NCBI GenBank assembly: GCA_033439765.1
Contig: JAULSN010000007.1
Span: 310,001-374,000 of the forward strand
Origin: Lasiosphaeria ovina
Lineage: Eukaryota; Ascomycota; Sordariomycetes; Sordariales; Lasiosphaeriaceae
Direction: 5' to 3'
Length of the DNA: 64,000 nt
Part shown: positions 1 to 10,140 of the stretch, piece after piece
How positions within the stretch are numbered: the stretch's first letter is position 1
Layout of the letters: every line of letters starts with the position of its first letter
Position numbers and translations under genes: made by a program
The notes under the pieces: generated by a model
Told to the model about the DNA's origin: nothing
Seen by the model: the letters and a program-made list of their open reading frames with translations, nothing else
Databases searched by the model: none

Positions 1-59
1 CACCAAAAAAATCCATACTCAACGCAACGCACGTATACACTTTTTACCCGCTTCTACAA

Positions 60-1640
60 CCTGCATACAACGATGGCCCTACGAGGAACCCTTCCCCCCA
101 AAAAAGGCATGCAGTGTCTGAGCACTGCAGGCAACAGATTCGCAAGTACGCCGCGCAAAACCCTCTCCTCCAGCAACACGAAATTGCTGCGTGGGTGACT
201 CGGGAGTTTGGGCACAACATTAGCCAATCGAAGATTTGCGAAACCCTCAAGCCGAAGTATGCCTTCCTCGACAAGAAAACCTTTGCCCGCGGCGTCGTCC
301 GAAGCTCCCGAATCTACAAAGCCGACCACCCTCTCCTCGAAGATGGAAGGCCATAAAATTGCGGTGACTGGGGAGATGATCCAAGGCGCTGCCGCAAACC
401 TTTAGGACCTAATGGAAGACTTTCGCTTCTTGAAGAAGCCTTCATTTTCTCACGGCTGGCTGGAAGACTTCAAGCGCCGGTACAAGATCAAACAATATAA
501 GCAAAGCGGGCAGGCGGCTTCGGCTGACATTGAGGGTGCCCGGGAATAGATTGAACGGATCCAAAAGCTGATTAAAGAATACCCTTCCGACGATATTTGC
601 GATGCTGACGAGACAAGCCTCTTCTAGCTGATGACTCCCGAGTCAACATTAGCAACAAAACCTCAATCGGGTCCGGAGAAAAAGAAGATCCGCGTCACCG
701 TCATGCCTACAAGCAACGCGACCGGCTCGCACAAGCTGAATCTCTGGATAATCGGCTACTTCAAGAACGCCCGACTCTTTGGCCCGAATGCCGTTATATC
801 AACAACCTTTCTTTCGTCTGGCGGTCAAATTCGAAGGCATGAATGACAGGGGAACTTTTCTTGGAATACCGTGGTTGGTTCGATGGCCAAATGCAAGGCA
901 CGAAAGTCCTGTAACTCTGTGATGGCTTCTCTGCTCACGTTTCCGCTGTATAGCAGTTGGAAAGTCAGCATGCCGACAGCCATTTGAAGCATACAACAAT
1001 CGAATTCCTTCCGGCCAACGCGACGTCAATATATCAGCCCATGGATTAAGGCATCATCAACAACCTCAAAGTGCACTACCGCAAGACCTGGTTACAACAT
1101 ATGGTCTCTGTATCGCTCGCTGGCAAGGATCCATTGGAAAATACCACCATTTTGAATGCAATTCACTGGGTCATTCATGCTTGGAAGAACAAGGTCTCTA
1201 AGGAAACAATAGCTAATTGTTAGCGGCATTCACAACTATTTAGCATCGTGTATGGCCTGAACAAAGGCCCGTTGACTGGGATGAAGTCAAACACATTGAA
1301 CGGCTTGCTCATGACCTTGTATAATCAGGGCAAATCAAGGAGGCGATGAGTGTGAATAACTTCATTGAGCCTGCCGAGGAAACCCTGGTCGATAGCCCTC
1401 GACTCAATTACACAGGTCATCAACTTCGAAGAAGAACAAGAATATGTGGATTTAAACTTTTTGGCTGCATTGAAGCGGCGTCAAAAGGCTCTAGCTGCGA
1501 GGCAGTTGCTAGAAAACGCGGATGCAACTCAACGGAGCCTAGATTCTTACTTTCGGAGCAATTCCACTGCGCATTTTGCCTAGAATCCTGTTCCCGGGAT
1601 TATTCCTATTGCTTGTGGCCTACTTTGGACTAGTATGGCC
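60..1640 (+). pseudogene. Degenerate pogo/Fot1-like DDE transposase
   Basis: Relic of a Tc1/mariner-superfamily (pogo/Fot1) transposase. The N-terminal part (about 114-356) resembles a CENP-B/psq-type helix-turn-helix, and the second HTH module follows (GWLEDFKRRYKIKQYK at about 450-500). The DDE domain starts at DADETSLF (about 603-629) and continues through TSNATGSHKLNLWIIG (about 708-755). CDGFSAHVSA near 920-950 carries the second Asp, and LPANATSIYQPMD near 1009-1045 is the usual pogo tail motif. The frame is broken by TAG in place of Gln (after AANL; after GARE, 547-549), TAG in place of Trp (after SLF, about 628) and TAA in place of Gln after QPMD, plus frameshifts. All the nonsense changes fit CpA->TpA. 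The element ends were not identified. Confidence 0.85.
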
Positions 1641-1779
1641 ACCTTTTTGACCTACTCTGACATTAAGGATTACCTGGCTATAAGGTCGGATTTCCGTGCC
1701 CGAGCCGATCGTTATGCGCAGGTCTGACTCGTACCGCGGCAAATGCATGCATCAACCTAACCTTTAATGTATATGAATC

Positions 1780-1900
1780 AGCCTTCAGCCAGCGAATGAC
1801 ACCGCCTTCAGCGCGTTGCCGGCGAGGTAGGCAGCCTGTCCCCGGACAGCCGCCGGCTGGATCTAGTTGTCACCAAGAATCCCCATCCGAGAGAAAGAAA
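1780..1900. repeat. Fragment of the HRF 3' tail
   Basis: A roughly 110-bp segment that recurs with small changes at about 3061-3160, 35560-35680 and 40115-40200. It contains CCAGCGAATGACACCGCCTT and, further on, GTTGTCACCAAGAATCC. In the better copies it holds the C-terminal codons and 3' flank of the HRF gene (minus strand). Here only the tail is present, so this is a truncated copy or a footprint of the repeat. Confidence 0.7.
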
Positions 1901-2221
1901 TGCAAGGACCAACCAACTCGTGTTAGACTCCGAGAGGGGCCGCCCAAGTGGGCCGAGTCAAGAGGGGCAGACCACTTCACCGTTTGTTGGAGCGCCTTGG
2001 AATTGTTTTCAATCGGGACAAGTGCATCCATCGATGATGCACCGGCGGCTACGAGCAGAGGAGAGGTGACAGAGCCCTCCATGTATTCACGGGCAGGCTG
2101 AATGAGGGGTGAGGTTATCGCTGACCTTGACCTCTGTCGAAAGTTGATGGACTGGAGGAGCGGAGCTTGGCCGAGCATCTCCTGATTGATGGTCTGGTTC
2201 TGGTCAGATGCAGACGATGAG

Positions 2222-2580
2222 GGAGGACCCGAACAATCGTGTGTGTGTGGTCATGTCAACCTTGCTGAACCGTGGAACTCGGCACTTTAAAAGCCAGTAA
2301 TGAGCGCGAGCTAGCTATTCTCGCTTAACGTCCGGTCTACCGCCTTTGACGTCTGGAAATGTGGCCCGGCCAGGAATTCATTTACTAGCTCGCCGGCTTT
2401 TACAGAGGGAGGACCCAAACAACCGTGTGTGTGGCCATTCAAGCTTCCTGAACCTTGGAACTCGGCACTTTGGAAGAGGCATTCCTTTCGATCAAAAGAC
2501 AATATTGCATTCTATTTAAGTGATCTTTATGAGGCCCTTTGCTAATATACAACAGACACGAATAAGCGGCTGACTCCCTT
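2222..2580 (+). repeat. Two tandem copies of the HRF-associated flank repeat (repeat T)
   Basis: Two successive copies of a flanking repeat: 2222-2300 (partial) and 2405-2580. Landmarks are CCGTGTGTGTGGCCATT, GGAACTCGGCACTTTGGAAG, GCATTCCTTTCGATCAAAA and AGGCCCTTT followed by CAACAGACACGAAT. The same order occurs at 8895-9190 and 39381-39600, and inverted at 9960-10140 and 10495-10640. It lies just beyond the 3' side of HRF copies, so it probably belongs to the mobile or duplicated unit that carries the family. Confidence 0.7.
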
Positions 2581-2726
2581 TACTACCTCCCGCAATGCAC
2601 CGGCGTGGCCACCCCTCGTCCAGCGGGACGCAGCTGAGCCAGAAGCACAGGGCCTGGGCTTTTAGGGGAGTGTTAGCTTGTTCTGTATATATGTGAGAGT
2701 CAAAACAGCAGAAAAAAAGCACACAC

Positions 2727-2976
2727 CGATAGAGGCCAGCACAACCAGCGTCATCATGGACCAGATGGCGATGCGGTACCATCGGATGGTGACGAGGCGG
2801 AGCAGGAAGAAGCCGGGCGAGGCCTTCGCGATGGTCATACCGACGATGGCGAAGCCCTGGCCGATGCACTCGTACAGCGTGGCCTTTACAGCGCGCTCCA
2901 TGTCGCCAATCTCTGCGAGCGTCTGCCCGAAGCAGTATGTGCCGGCCACGTAGAAGATGTTGTAGATGAGTAACTC
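2727..2976 (-). pseudogene. Captured exon of a fungal rhodopsin-like membrane protein
   Basis: An open 250-nt minus-strand segment encoding two or three hydrophobic helices (for example LLIYNIFYVAGTYCFGQ, then AIVGMTIAKASPGFFLLRL, then IAIWSMMTLVVLASI). The style recalls the fungal integral-membrane 'rhodopsin' domain of PTH11-like proteins. It is bounded by a good splice acceptor (CCCAACACAG before GAG at 2976) and a good donor (GTGTGTGC right after 2727), with another pyrimidine-rich tract and ACAG further on. The sequence on both sides is repeat, not the rest of such a gene. I infer that one exon with its intron borders was carried into the repeat unit. It could also be the last remnant of a host gene. 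Confidence 0.5.
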
Positions 2977-3145
2977 CTGTGTTGGGGAGAGAGTATCCGC
3001 CTTCCGAGCCCTCTGCCAAGCTTGAAGACATGTCGCCCTCAATACCCACAGCCAATCAGCCCAGCGAATGACGCCGTCTTCGGCGCAGTTGGTACGGTTC
3101 TGGCGAGCCCACAGGGGTGCCACCGCCGGCTAAATCGAGTCGTTG

Positions 3146-4142
3146 TCACCATGAATCCTCATCCTCATCCGGTCCCACCTTTACGAAGTAGCGCTCGGCT
3201 TCCTCGCGTGCGTCGTCCTCGAGAGCCTCCAGGCGTGCTTCTTCAAGCAGATCCGCTGCGGAGCCGTCATTCGGTTGCACGTGGAAGAGGTTGCGCTCGG
3301 CCTCAGCTTCCTCGCGTGCTGCCAGGCGCTGGGCTTCTTCGCTTGCCACGCGCACGAGTTGTCGCCATGGATCCTCATCCTGTTCCACATTTAGGACGAG
3401 GTTGCGGTCGGCTGCCTCGCGTGCCTCGCGCTCAGCTTCAGCTTCTTCCCCGCGTGCCACGCCGCGCACAGCGTCCTCATTGACTCACTGCTGCATGTAC
3501 TGGCCGCCAGGTGCGGATGCGGGCGGCTCAGGCTCAGGCTCCCTACGATGGAGCTTCTTCCTTCGGCGACTCTCACCGCCGTCGTCGTCGCCGTCGTCGT
3601 CTAGGGCGGCAGCACGCTTCCTTGGTGAACCAAGAACACGCTCGCGTAGTACCTCAGCCGCCGGGGGCCGTCGCCCCGTTGTAGCTGCCGGTATGCCGCC
3701 GCCGCCCCGTGACTCGATGGAAGGGTCCTCCTGCCATGGAAGTGGACGCGAGGAGGGGCCCTGGCCCCGGTGATCTCTTATTTCTTCGGGGTTTTCCTGC
3801 ATGTGGAAGGGTTAACTAACTAAACTACCTGGCCAAAACCAAGAGAAAAAAATGCACACTTACGTTGCCGAGTTGACCCCAGGCGGCCGACGCCGACGCC
3901 GAGTACAGACCCGGGTTAACAGGCGGGCGGTTATGGTTGTTGCTGCCAGGTGTGACCCCCATGAAATCCAGCTGCCTAACTAGCCCGGGTGTAGAAGAAG
4001 CCTGGGCCGGCTACATGTACAGCGAAGACGGGCCCGGCAACGCCAGGGGAGATTGCGAGTGTGCATAGCGAGCCGCGCCGTCAAATTTGGTGCTTGGTTG
4101 AAGTGATGCGCCGGCGAATTTGGTGCTTGTAAGGTGAGACAT
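3146..4142 (-). pseudogene. HRF family copy A (two exons, nonsense-mutated)
   Basis: Member of a dispersed family of unknown function. Exon 1 starts at ATG 4142 (MSHLTSTKFAGASLQ) and ends at 3864 (WGQLGN). The intron is 3863-3797 (donor GTAAGTGTGC, acceptor CATGCAG). Exon 2 starts at 3796 (ENPEEIRDHRG). The predicted protein has a proline/serine-rich N-terminus, SPRKRAA, an acidic run (DDDGDDDGG), a basic patch RRRKKLHRREPEPEP, APGGQYMQQ, then a Glu/Ala/Arg-rich heptad tail. Two stops break it: TAG for CAG in exon 1 (about 4010; other copies read TQPAQ) and TGA for TGG after QYMQQ (about 3483). The tail stays readable to 3146. The intron is in phase 0 as in copy E. No known domain was recognised. 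Confidence 0.7.
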
Positions 4143-5253
4143 TGTAGCGATGATGTGTGGGATTGTGGGGAAGGTGATGTGAAAGATCTTGTTGTTCCTT
4201 GATGCAAGCCCGGGGCTCTTCTTATAGGCACATTCAACATTGTCACAGGCACACTTAACACTGTCACAAGCATCACTCCACACCATCAAATGCATCACAG
4301 TCTACATCTAGATACATAGACGTCAAACTGATGACCCGGTGACGTTCGGGTCGTCCTGTCCGGTTGTTGTTTACGGGCACTACGGACATCACCAAGTCCG
4401 TCCTAGCCTGCTTCATACATACCTGAATGGGACGAACGGCAAGACTACGGACGCTACCTTTCCGTTGGGCCTGGACCTGGACACACACACAAACGCGGCA
4501 CAAGCCGCGGAGAACGACCGCCGCGCTGTGGACAATGGGCTGGCAATCAATTCGTACTGTAACGCGCCCCAGCCTGCTTCTTTTTGGCCCAATACGCCAA
4601 TCACAGACAAAGCTGTGCTTGCTCCTAGGTGGCTGGGGGCTGAGTGCACACTTGGGCGGCGACACCCCGCCAACAGCCTGCATTAGACGGACATGTATTG
4701 GGGCAATAATAGACCGGCGGGTGCGGGTCGGAACTGGCGCATGATACTTGACGGGCCAGTCCTAGCCGGACCTCGAAAACATAGCTTCATTTAGTGTCGT
4801 CCGGACCTCCGAGATAGCGTTAACCCAACTTACAGTCCTGCACGGAAGAGGCAATTGTGTCAAGGCGGGCGCACCCCCAAGTCTACCTCGCGTTGGTTCG
4901 GTTGTTGGTGGATTGTTGGCGCGCGCCGAAGCTTCAGGAGGCGGTGGCTCCCGAGTCAGGTCCCAGGGTGGGTCTGGCGACTCGTCGGTACGGGTACGCG
5001 CTCAGGCTTTGGCCCGTACTCCCCGCCGTCGGAGCACTGGACTGAGCTTGGGTAGAGTTTGCTGATGGGATGATGATGGCTTGGCTCGGCAAAAGCCGGG
5101 TCCTTGGAGTTGGCGACCCCTCTGATTCCATAGTTCTTCTCTCTGGGCCATCCAAAGTTTGGGTGTGTGGAGCGGAGCGGCCGGCATGTGATGCGCGACT
5201 CGGGAGTCACCAGACCCCCTGGACCTGCCACCAAGGCAAAAAAGGACCTCCTC
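4143..5253. other. Upstream flank of HRF copy A; no gene seen
   Basis: Non-coding flank upstream of HRF copy A. Around 4770-4830 it carries GGACCTCGAAAACATAGC and CGGACCTCCGAGATAG. The same pair, with small changes, lies upstream of copy D at about 36930-36985, so the repeat unit extends at least this far on its 5' side. From 5150 to 5250 lies the start of a segment repeated in inverted form at 39313-39395; part of it also recurs inverted at about 29475-29525. No convincing coding region was found. Confidence 0.5.
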
Positions 5254-5332
5254 AACTGCCTGCAAAAATGGGGTGTGCAAGCAAGCCCGCAATAGGGGCC
5301 TTCACCTGCACACCCGATTTTTGCAGGCAGTT
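5254..5332. repeat. 79-bp near-palindromic element, copy 1
   Basis: Begins AACTGCCTGCAAAAATGGGG and ends with the reverse complement (CCCGATTTTTGCAGGCAGTT), giving inverted repeats of about 25 bp around a short centre. A second copy in opposite orientation is at 39224-39312. The flanking sequence (GTCACCAGACCC...GGACCTCCTC on one side, CTCCTGAAGCTTC on the other) is also shared. The element therefore moved as part of a larger inverted segmental copy, at least in this case. Confidence 0.75.
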
Positions 5333-6118
5333 GTTCACTCCTGAAGCTTCGGCGCGTAACAATTCGCCAACAATCGAACCAACTGAGATAGACTTGGGTG
5401 GAAGAGATTATTGATACGCCCAGGGCTGATGGCTGATAGGCACGCCTGCGGCGCCTTACTCAAGGGTCCGTGTGTGTAATGGGCAAGCATAAGGGGTGTG
5501 CGATTCCATCGCTAGTCCAGTGTGCTCGGACTGATTGACGGCGGGGAGTTCGGGCCAGGCCAAAGCTGGAGCGCGCACCGACGCAGTCGCCAGGCTAGTT
5601 AGGCAGCCGGACTTCATGAGGGTTCACATCTCGTAAAGGTAAAGGTGGAACCGGATTCGGATGGGGATTCATGGTGACAACAACTCGATCCAGCCGGCGG
5701 GGTCATTCGATAGGCTAATTGAGTTGTGAACGTAACATTGAGGAGGCGGCGCGAAAGAGAGCGATCCTATACAGCCAAGACATTTGGTGCGCTTCATGTG
5801 TGTGTCCTGGGCCCAAATTTTGATCTTGCATGGCGGTGCTAAGGTTCGCGAGCCGGCCGCCATGACTCTTCTGTCGGAGCAATGCCGTGCCGTTCAATTG
5901 TTTTGACTTTTTGCTGTACCGCGGCAAATACCTGTTGAAGAGGCTTCCTAACTGGGGGGGGTAAGTATCACCAGTAAGAGTAAGGGGGCGGACCGGAAAA
6001 GGAAAAAGAAGCCACAATTTCCACTTGGCGGCATTCTTACCGAAAGTAAATGAAGCCGTACTTTCGCCTGCCGGAAGTAAAATAAAGTTATATTTTCTTG
6101 ACTGGGTGATGCCTTAAA
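5333..6118. other. Repeat debris, including HRF tail and flank pieces
   Basis: No intact gene. About 5605-5705 carries an HRF C-terminal tail on the plus strand (GTAAAGGTGGAACCGGATTC, then TCGATCCAGCCGGCGG), matching the end of the copy at 10446. About 5800-6015 carries a non-coding repeat (TTCAATTGTTTTGACTTTTT, ACCGCGGCAAATA, GGACCGGAAAAGGAAAA) that recurs inverted at about 37070-37345 and partly at 41680-41830. These look like truncated ends of one dispersed unit. Confidence 0.55.
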
Positions 6119-6123
6119 TGATG

Positions 6124-6301
6124 TGTTAGAAAGACCTGCCTAAATCGGGTATGGTTCAGGGCAGGGCCCGCACAGGCCACTGTAATTAAACCACCTTTTC
6201 CACAGGGTCCCCGGACCGGCCCTCTCTTCTTCCTGACATCAATCAACACACGGCGAATACCCTCATTCTTGACTGCTTTTGCATGCTATTGGCTTCTGAA
6301 A
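6124..6301 (+). mobile_element. Solo LTR of the copia family, with TSD
   Basis: A 178-bp diverged solo LTR. It begins TGTTAGAAAG and ends GGCTTCTGAAA, matching the reverse complement of the plus-strand LTRs of the element at 21044-26577 (shared CCACCTTTTCCACAGG, GAATACCCTC, TGACTGCTTTTGCATGC). It is flanked by a perfect 5-bp duplication TGATG (6119-6123 and 6302-6306), so it is a true insertion later reduced to one LTR. It is shorter than the 217-bp LTRs because of internal deletions. Confidence 0.85.
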
Positions 6302-6406
6302 TGATGTATGCACAGCTAATAAGAGCTCCCCCCCAAACACCTTTGCAAAGACTTCCACGCAGGGCCACTGCAGCCTCGGTATCAACGGCATCACCTATCG
6401 TTCAGT

Positions 6407-7236
6407 ATGCCTCCCGGCCACCAAGCACCTAGGACTTTCAGGCCGCAGAGCACTGCAGCCCCGGCGGCATCGAGGGCACCACCACCATCGTTCAGTATAC
6501 CTCCGAGGAACCAAGTCATGCCCTCCGCCGCCACCGCGCAGTCGCAGTACCAGTACCAGTACATGCCGTCGGCGGCGACGGCGGCGCCGCAGCAGCTGCC
6601 TCCTCAGAACGTCTTGCCCCCGCTGTCTTCCCTGCTGTCGTCGCCGCCGCCGTACATTCCGGCCACACCGTACATCCTGCCGACCCAGGCTCCTTCCATG
6701 CCGCCCGTGCCGGATATGCAGCAGCAACAACAACCACCGCCCGCCCATCGACCCGACGCGACACACGGCGCCGGCTACCTGGGATAAACTCGTCACAGCA
6801 AGTGCGCATGCCCCCCTCGGCCTTTTTGTGCCAGGTAGTTAGCTAACCTTGCATGTAAGAAAAGCTCGGAATGAGGGGGAAACCGGGGCCCCTCGCTCCC
6901 CTTGCGCCCCTCGCTTGCATGGCAGCAGGACCATTCTATCGACTCACGGGGCGGCGGCGGCGGCGTACCGACAGCTACAATTGCAGCCACCGCCATGGGC
7001 GCAGCACCACAAATACCATCCCCCCCGGGACAAGGGCGCAGCGGTGGACGTGGACGTGGACGTGGACGTGGATCAAACGAATCACCTGGACAAGAACGAG
7101 GCACTGCTTCTGATCAATCCGGACAAGGGCATGGATCGGCGGGACGGGCATCGTCCCCTGATGCACTCAACAGCCCCAACGCAACGCAGCATATGCGTTA
7201 TGATGGTGGTGACTATCGGAAGAAGCCGTCGAATGC
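6407..7236 (+). pseudogene. HRF family copy B (divergent C-terminus)
   Basis: Plus-strand relative of the HRF family. The first open segment (6407-6787) encodes a Pro/Gln/Ser-rich stretch (MPSAATAQSQYQYQYMPSAA and LPPQNVLPPLSSLLSS). The conserved splice region follows at about 6790-6860, with GCAAGTGCGC where other copies have GTAAGTGTGC. The second part carries QQDHSIDSRGGGGGVP (about 6925-6970), equivalent to QEDPSIESRGGGGIP of copy A. After that the acidic and heptad tail is replaced by an RGRGRGRG-rich stretch (about 7035-7075). The frame is lost around the splice region. Its 3' end abuts a solo LTR at 7237. Confidence 0.55.
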
Positions 7237-7595
7237 TGATCAGGGGCTCAGGGGCTGGGTAATATGGGGGGTGGCTTACACCCTTGCCTAATATAATCTA
7301 GTTTGATTTTCTTTTTTTCTTCCCTTTCCTTGGCTTACCCACCTCGTATAAGGTGGACTGCCGCCCTCCCTCTGATCAGAGGCCGGCATAGCGAGGCACC
7401 TTCTTTTTTTTTGGGACAGTCCTCAGAAAATCACGTCTTTTTACCATGAATTGAGATCCACACACCAGTGCACGCAGTAGTGCCTTTTTCTTATTGTTTT
7501 GACCTTCTTGTGAGGGGACCTTGCACTTGCGCCCGCTAAGGCTCGCCCTGATTCTACTGTTATTTTTGGTGTTGTGGTGTCTTTCCACCGCTTCA
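7237..7595. mobile_element. Solo LTR, family G, copy 1 (TSD ATGC)
   Basis: A 359-bp repeat running from TGATCAGGGG to CCACCGCTTCA. A second copy at 16264-16628 is in the same orientation. It is flanked by ATGC on both sides (7233-7236 and 7596-7599), and copy 2 by a different 4-bp duplication. Terminal TG and CA with 4-bp TSDs and no coding capacity point to a solo LTR, probably Gypsy-like. The family is not named. Confidence 0.75.
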
Positions 7596-7599
7596 ATGC

Positions 7600-8394
7600 A
7601 CATTCGTGGCGCGTTGATCTACATACTTGGCCCTGATCTACATTCCTGGCCTCCTAGGTCTAAGACCGATTTCATCATTTAAAGCAGGGCATCTAGGCTA
7701 TTCCCACCTCTCTTTCTTCTTCCTAATAGAAGCACTCTTTTGACCACTTTCTACGCACCGTTGTTTGTGACAATAACCACCATCTCTTGTGTGCGCCCCA
7801 ACACTTGGAACATTGGTTGCGGGGCTTCTCTCGTTGGTTAGGTCAAGGTAAAAGCGGGCGTAGTAGTCTGAAATAAATGTAGCACTTCCGAAGCGGGGGT
7901 TGCAGGATGCATACGTATACGCCAAGGTGAGGAGTTATTTAGGTGATATAGGCCGAGGGGTGGGTGCATTTTGAGCTTTAGTCAGCCGTCGCCGTCCTTC
8001 CTTGCCCAGCATTTCGCAGTGGCTGTGATGTGCATTGGCTAGGGTAAGCACCCAAGTACCCCACGTTGTGGTACCTTCCAGGTGCCTTCCAGGTCCCCCC
8101 CATACAATACTCCACGGCCTCCCTTCGTTCTTTCGCGATCGCACGCTTACAAAGACCCCCCCCCCCCCCCCCCCCAGCTGTAATTACGTTTCTGACGAAC
8201 CATCAAGGTCAGTCCTGTATTTTCCCACTCCCTTCGCACTTTTGGCACGCAATAAAATGAGGTTCAGGTTTAGTTCCTACTCCTCTAGATACTACGCTCT
8301 CGTTGATTTTCCTCATCACCACCACCACCAAACGCTTTAAGATTAGTTAGCATTTTTCTTTTTTTGGGGGGGGGGGGGCGCGAGAAGTTAACGT
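7600..8394. other. No gene seen; homopolymer tracts
   Basis: No supported coding region. It holds a C run at about 8156-8176 and a G run at about 8366-8378, positions likely to be unreliable in sequencing. A short CACCACCAC stretch at about 8316 is a simple repeat. Confidence 0.5.
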
Positions 8395-8760
8395 AACGTA
8401 AAAATCTCCTAGAATTGGATTTCTCATACCTTGTTCGATTGGTTCCATCATCATCTTCTTCTTCTTCTGACGCCTTCCTCCATAGCCATGTTTGAAAGAA
8501 ATCATCCGGATTGCTTTCAAATAATCCCACTCCCGCATCATCAGATAATATTATCATCACGACTTTCTTCTTCCAGCATCATATTATCCACCAACGAGTC
8601 ATTACATGGGGGCCGGCATTTTCGACCTCGCAATACGCCTCCTCAGGACTAGAGAGGATTCCTCCTCCGTGCTGCTGAGCAGAGGTTTCTTCAAAGCTCA
8701 TACCACCACCACTAGCACCTGGGGAGGAGCGCATGTCATTATGAAGAAATTTAACGCCCC
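8395..8760 (-). repeat. Duplicated coding-like fragment, copy 1 (paired with 12135-12510)
   Basis: About 370 bp matching 12135-12510 in the same orientation (shared ACTAGAGAGGATTCCTC, CGACTTTCTTCTTC, TTTCTCATACCTT in order). On the minus strand both copies encode an acidic peptide (GILSSPEEAYCEVEN here; GILSSSKAHFEVEEE in copy 2), followed by DDAGVGL and an EEEEDDDG stretch. The two copies have drifted and both frames are broken. The protein is not recognised. An exon of an unidentified element or gene is the likeliest origin. Confidence 0.55.
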
Positions 8761-8894
8761 CGTCGGTTAGAAGAGAACGGGCTGTTGGAGCTTGAAGAAG
8801 TAGGCGGGCGGTCTTCGACAAGCGGCCAAGTCTCAACTGGTTCCCAGCCAATAATGGACTGCTGCTTGGATGGCTGGTAACTGCTGATGCATAT

Positions 8895-9345
8895 GGTGCC
8901 GTTGCGTGGATCCGAGAGTTTGGCGATTATTGGGTCTGGAGCCTGGTGGTGGCCATTGAACCAGCAGGCTTTGAACCTTTGGCGCCAGACACTTTGGAAG
9001 AAGCATTCCTTTTGATCAAAACACGACACTGTATTATTCTGTTCAAATGATCTATGTGAGGCCCTTTTCCTAACAACCCGCCCTCAGCCAAAGACCCTCA
9101 GAATATGCAACAGACACGAATGAGCGACTGGACTCCCTTTACCTCCTGCAACAAGAGCGAATGAGCGACTCCCTTTACCCATAAGCAAGCAACAAACACA
9201 AATGAGCGACTCCCCTGTCTCCCCCCCCGCGGACGGCCGCCAGCTGCATCGAGTTGTCACCATGGACGCCCAAGGTTGCGGTCGAGTTCCTCGCGTGCCC
9301 GGCGCACAGCTTCCTCGCGTGGAGCTTCCTCGCGTGCCCAAGCGG
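8895..9345 (+). repeat. Repeat T followed by an HRF tail fragment
   Basis: A copy of repeat T (GTGGTGGCCATTGAACC, CACTTTGGAAGAAGCATTCC, AGGCCCTTTTCCTAACAAC, then two CAACA...CGAATGAGCGACT units) runs directly into an HRF C-terminal fragment at about 9220-9345 (GTTGTCACCATGGACGCC, with several TTCCTCGCGTGCCC units). Together with 9960-10140 it forms inverted arms around about 600 bp. Confidence 0.6.
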
Positions 9346-9363
9346 GGCTAACGAATCAGGCTT

Positions 9364-9533
9364 TCATCGAAACGGCCAGAATGATCCCCATCCCTTGGCT
9401 TCCTCCTTTTTTTGTTTCGGTTCCTCCTTGTTCTTTCGTGTGAGCCGGAGAGGTGGTGTATTTATATCGGGCATATCTCCATCGTCGTCTCTGGCCTTAC
9501 GTTTGGCCATAGCGGTTGATACATACTCATCAT

Positions 9534-9572
<39 letters not shown>

Positions 9573-9846
9573 TGCTGTCCTCTCGTATCATGGCAGCCAT
9601 GGCAACGGCGAGACGGTGATGGTGAGACACGGCGATGGTGAAACGGGCAATGGTAAAACCAAAGAAATGGAACAGGAAGCATGGAGAGGGAGATGCTGAG
9701 ACGGCGTGGTGAGACGGCAGTGGTAAATAAAATAACGGCAAAGAAAGAAAGAAATGGTTATATAAGCAAGGTTGAGACCAAAGAGACGAGCTGGCGTTTT
9801 GGAATCCATTAGCAGGGCGGGAGCGTAGCTTATTTCGGCTAAACAT
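9364..9846 (-). pseudogene. Unrecognised ORF with poly-Ala run
   Basis: An open minus-strand frame of about 160 aa lying between inverted copies of repeat T. It contains a run of 12 Ala encoded by a GCA/CTG triplet tract (about 9535-9575), then AKRKARDDDGDMPDI and a Lys/Glu-rich end (NKEEPKQKKEEAKG). The KRKARDDDGD stretch recalls SPRKRAA plus the acidic run of HRF exon 2, so this may be a strongly diverged HRF piece. The first half (Leu/Phe/Pro/Ser-rich) looks like translated repeat. It could equally be non-coding. Confidence 0.3.
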
Positions 9847-9959
9847 AATAGCGCATAGAGCATTGAGAAGAAGGAGCGCAAGGGCAAGGGCTACGGGGCA
9901 CGTAAGTCATTCCATCGTAGGTGGTGGTAAAGGGAGTCCAGTCGCTCGGTCGTGTGTTT

Positions 9960-10140
9960 GTTGTAGTAGGCGAAGGGAGTCGCTCCATCTGTGTTTGTTG
10001 CAGGACAAAGACCCCCCGAGGTTGTCAGGAGAGGGCCTCACATGGATCATTTTGAGTATAATCGAAAGGAATGCTTCTTCCAAAGTGCCGAGCTCGAAGG
10101 TTCAAAACCTGCTGGCCGCGGGGCATCGCCAATCAAGGCC
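9960..10140 (-). repeat. Inverted copy of repeat T
   Basis: Reverse-orientation copy of the T repeat: GGAGTCGCTCCATCTGTGTT, CAAAGACC, GAGAGGGCCTCACA, ATCGAAAGGAATGCTTCTTCC and AAAGTGCCGAGCTCGAAGGT. It immediately precedes an HRF exon-2 fragment on the plus strand. This is the same order seen elsewhere on the opposite strand. Confidence 0.65.

Noticed and set aside
8150..8380. Poly-C and poly-G tracts as functional hairpin
   Set aside because: Long homopolymers are probably error-prone positions, and the arms are 200 bp apart without other pairing.
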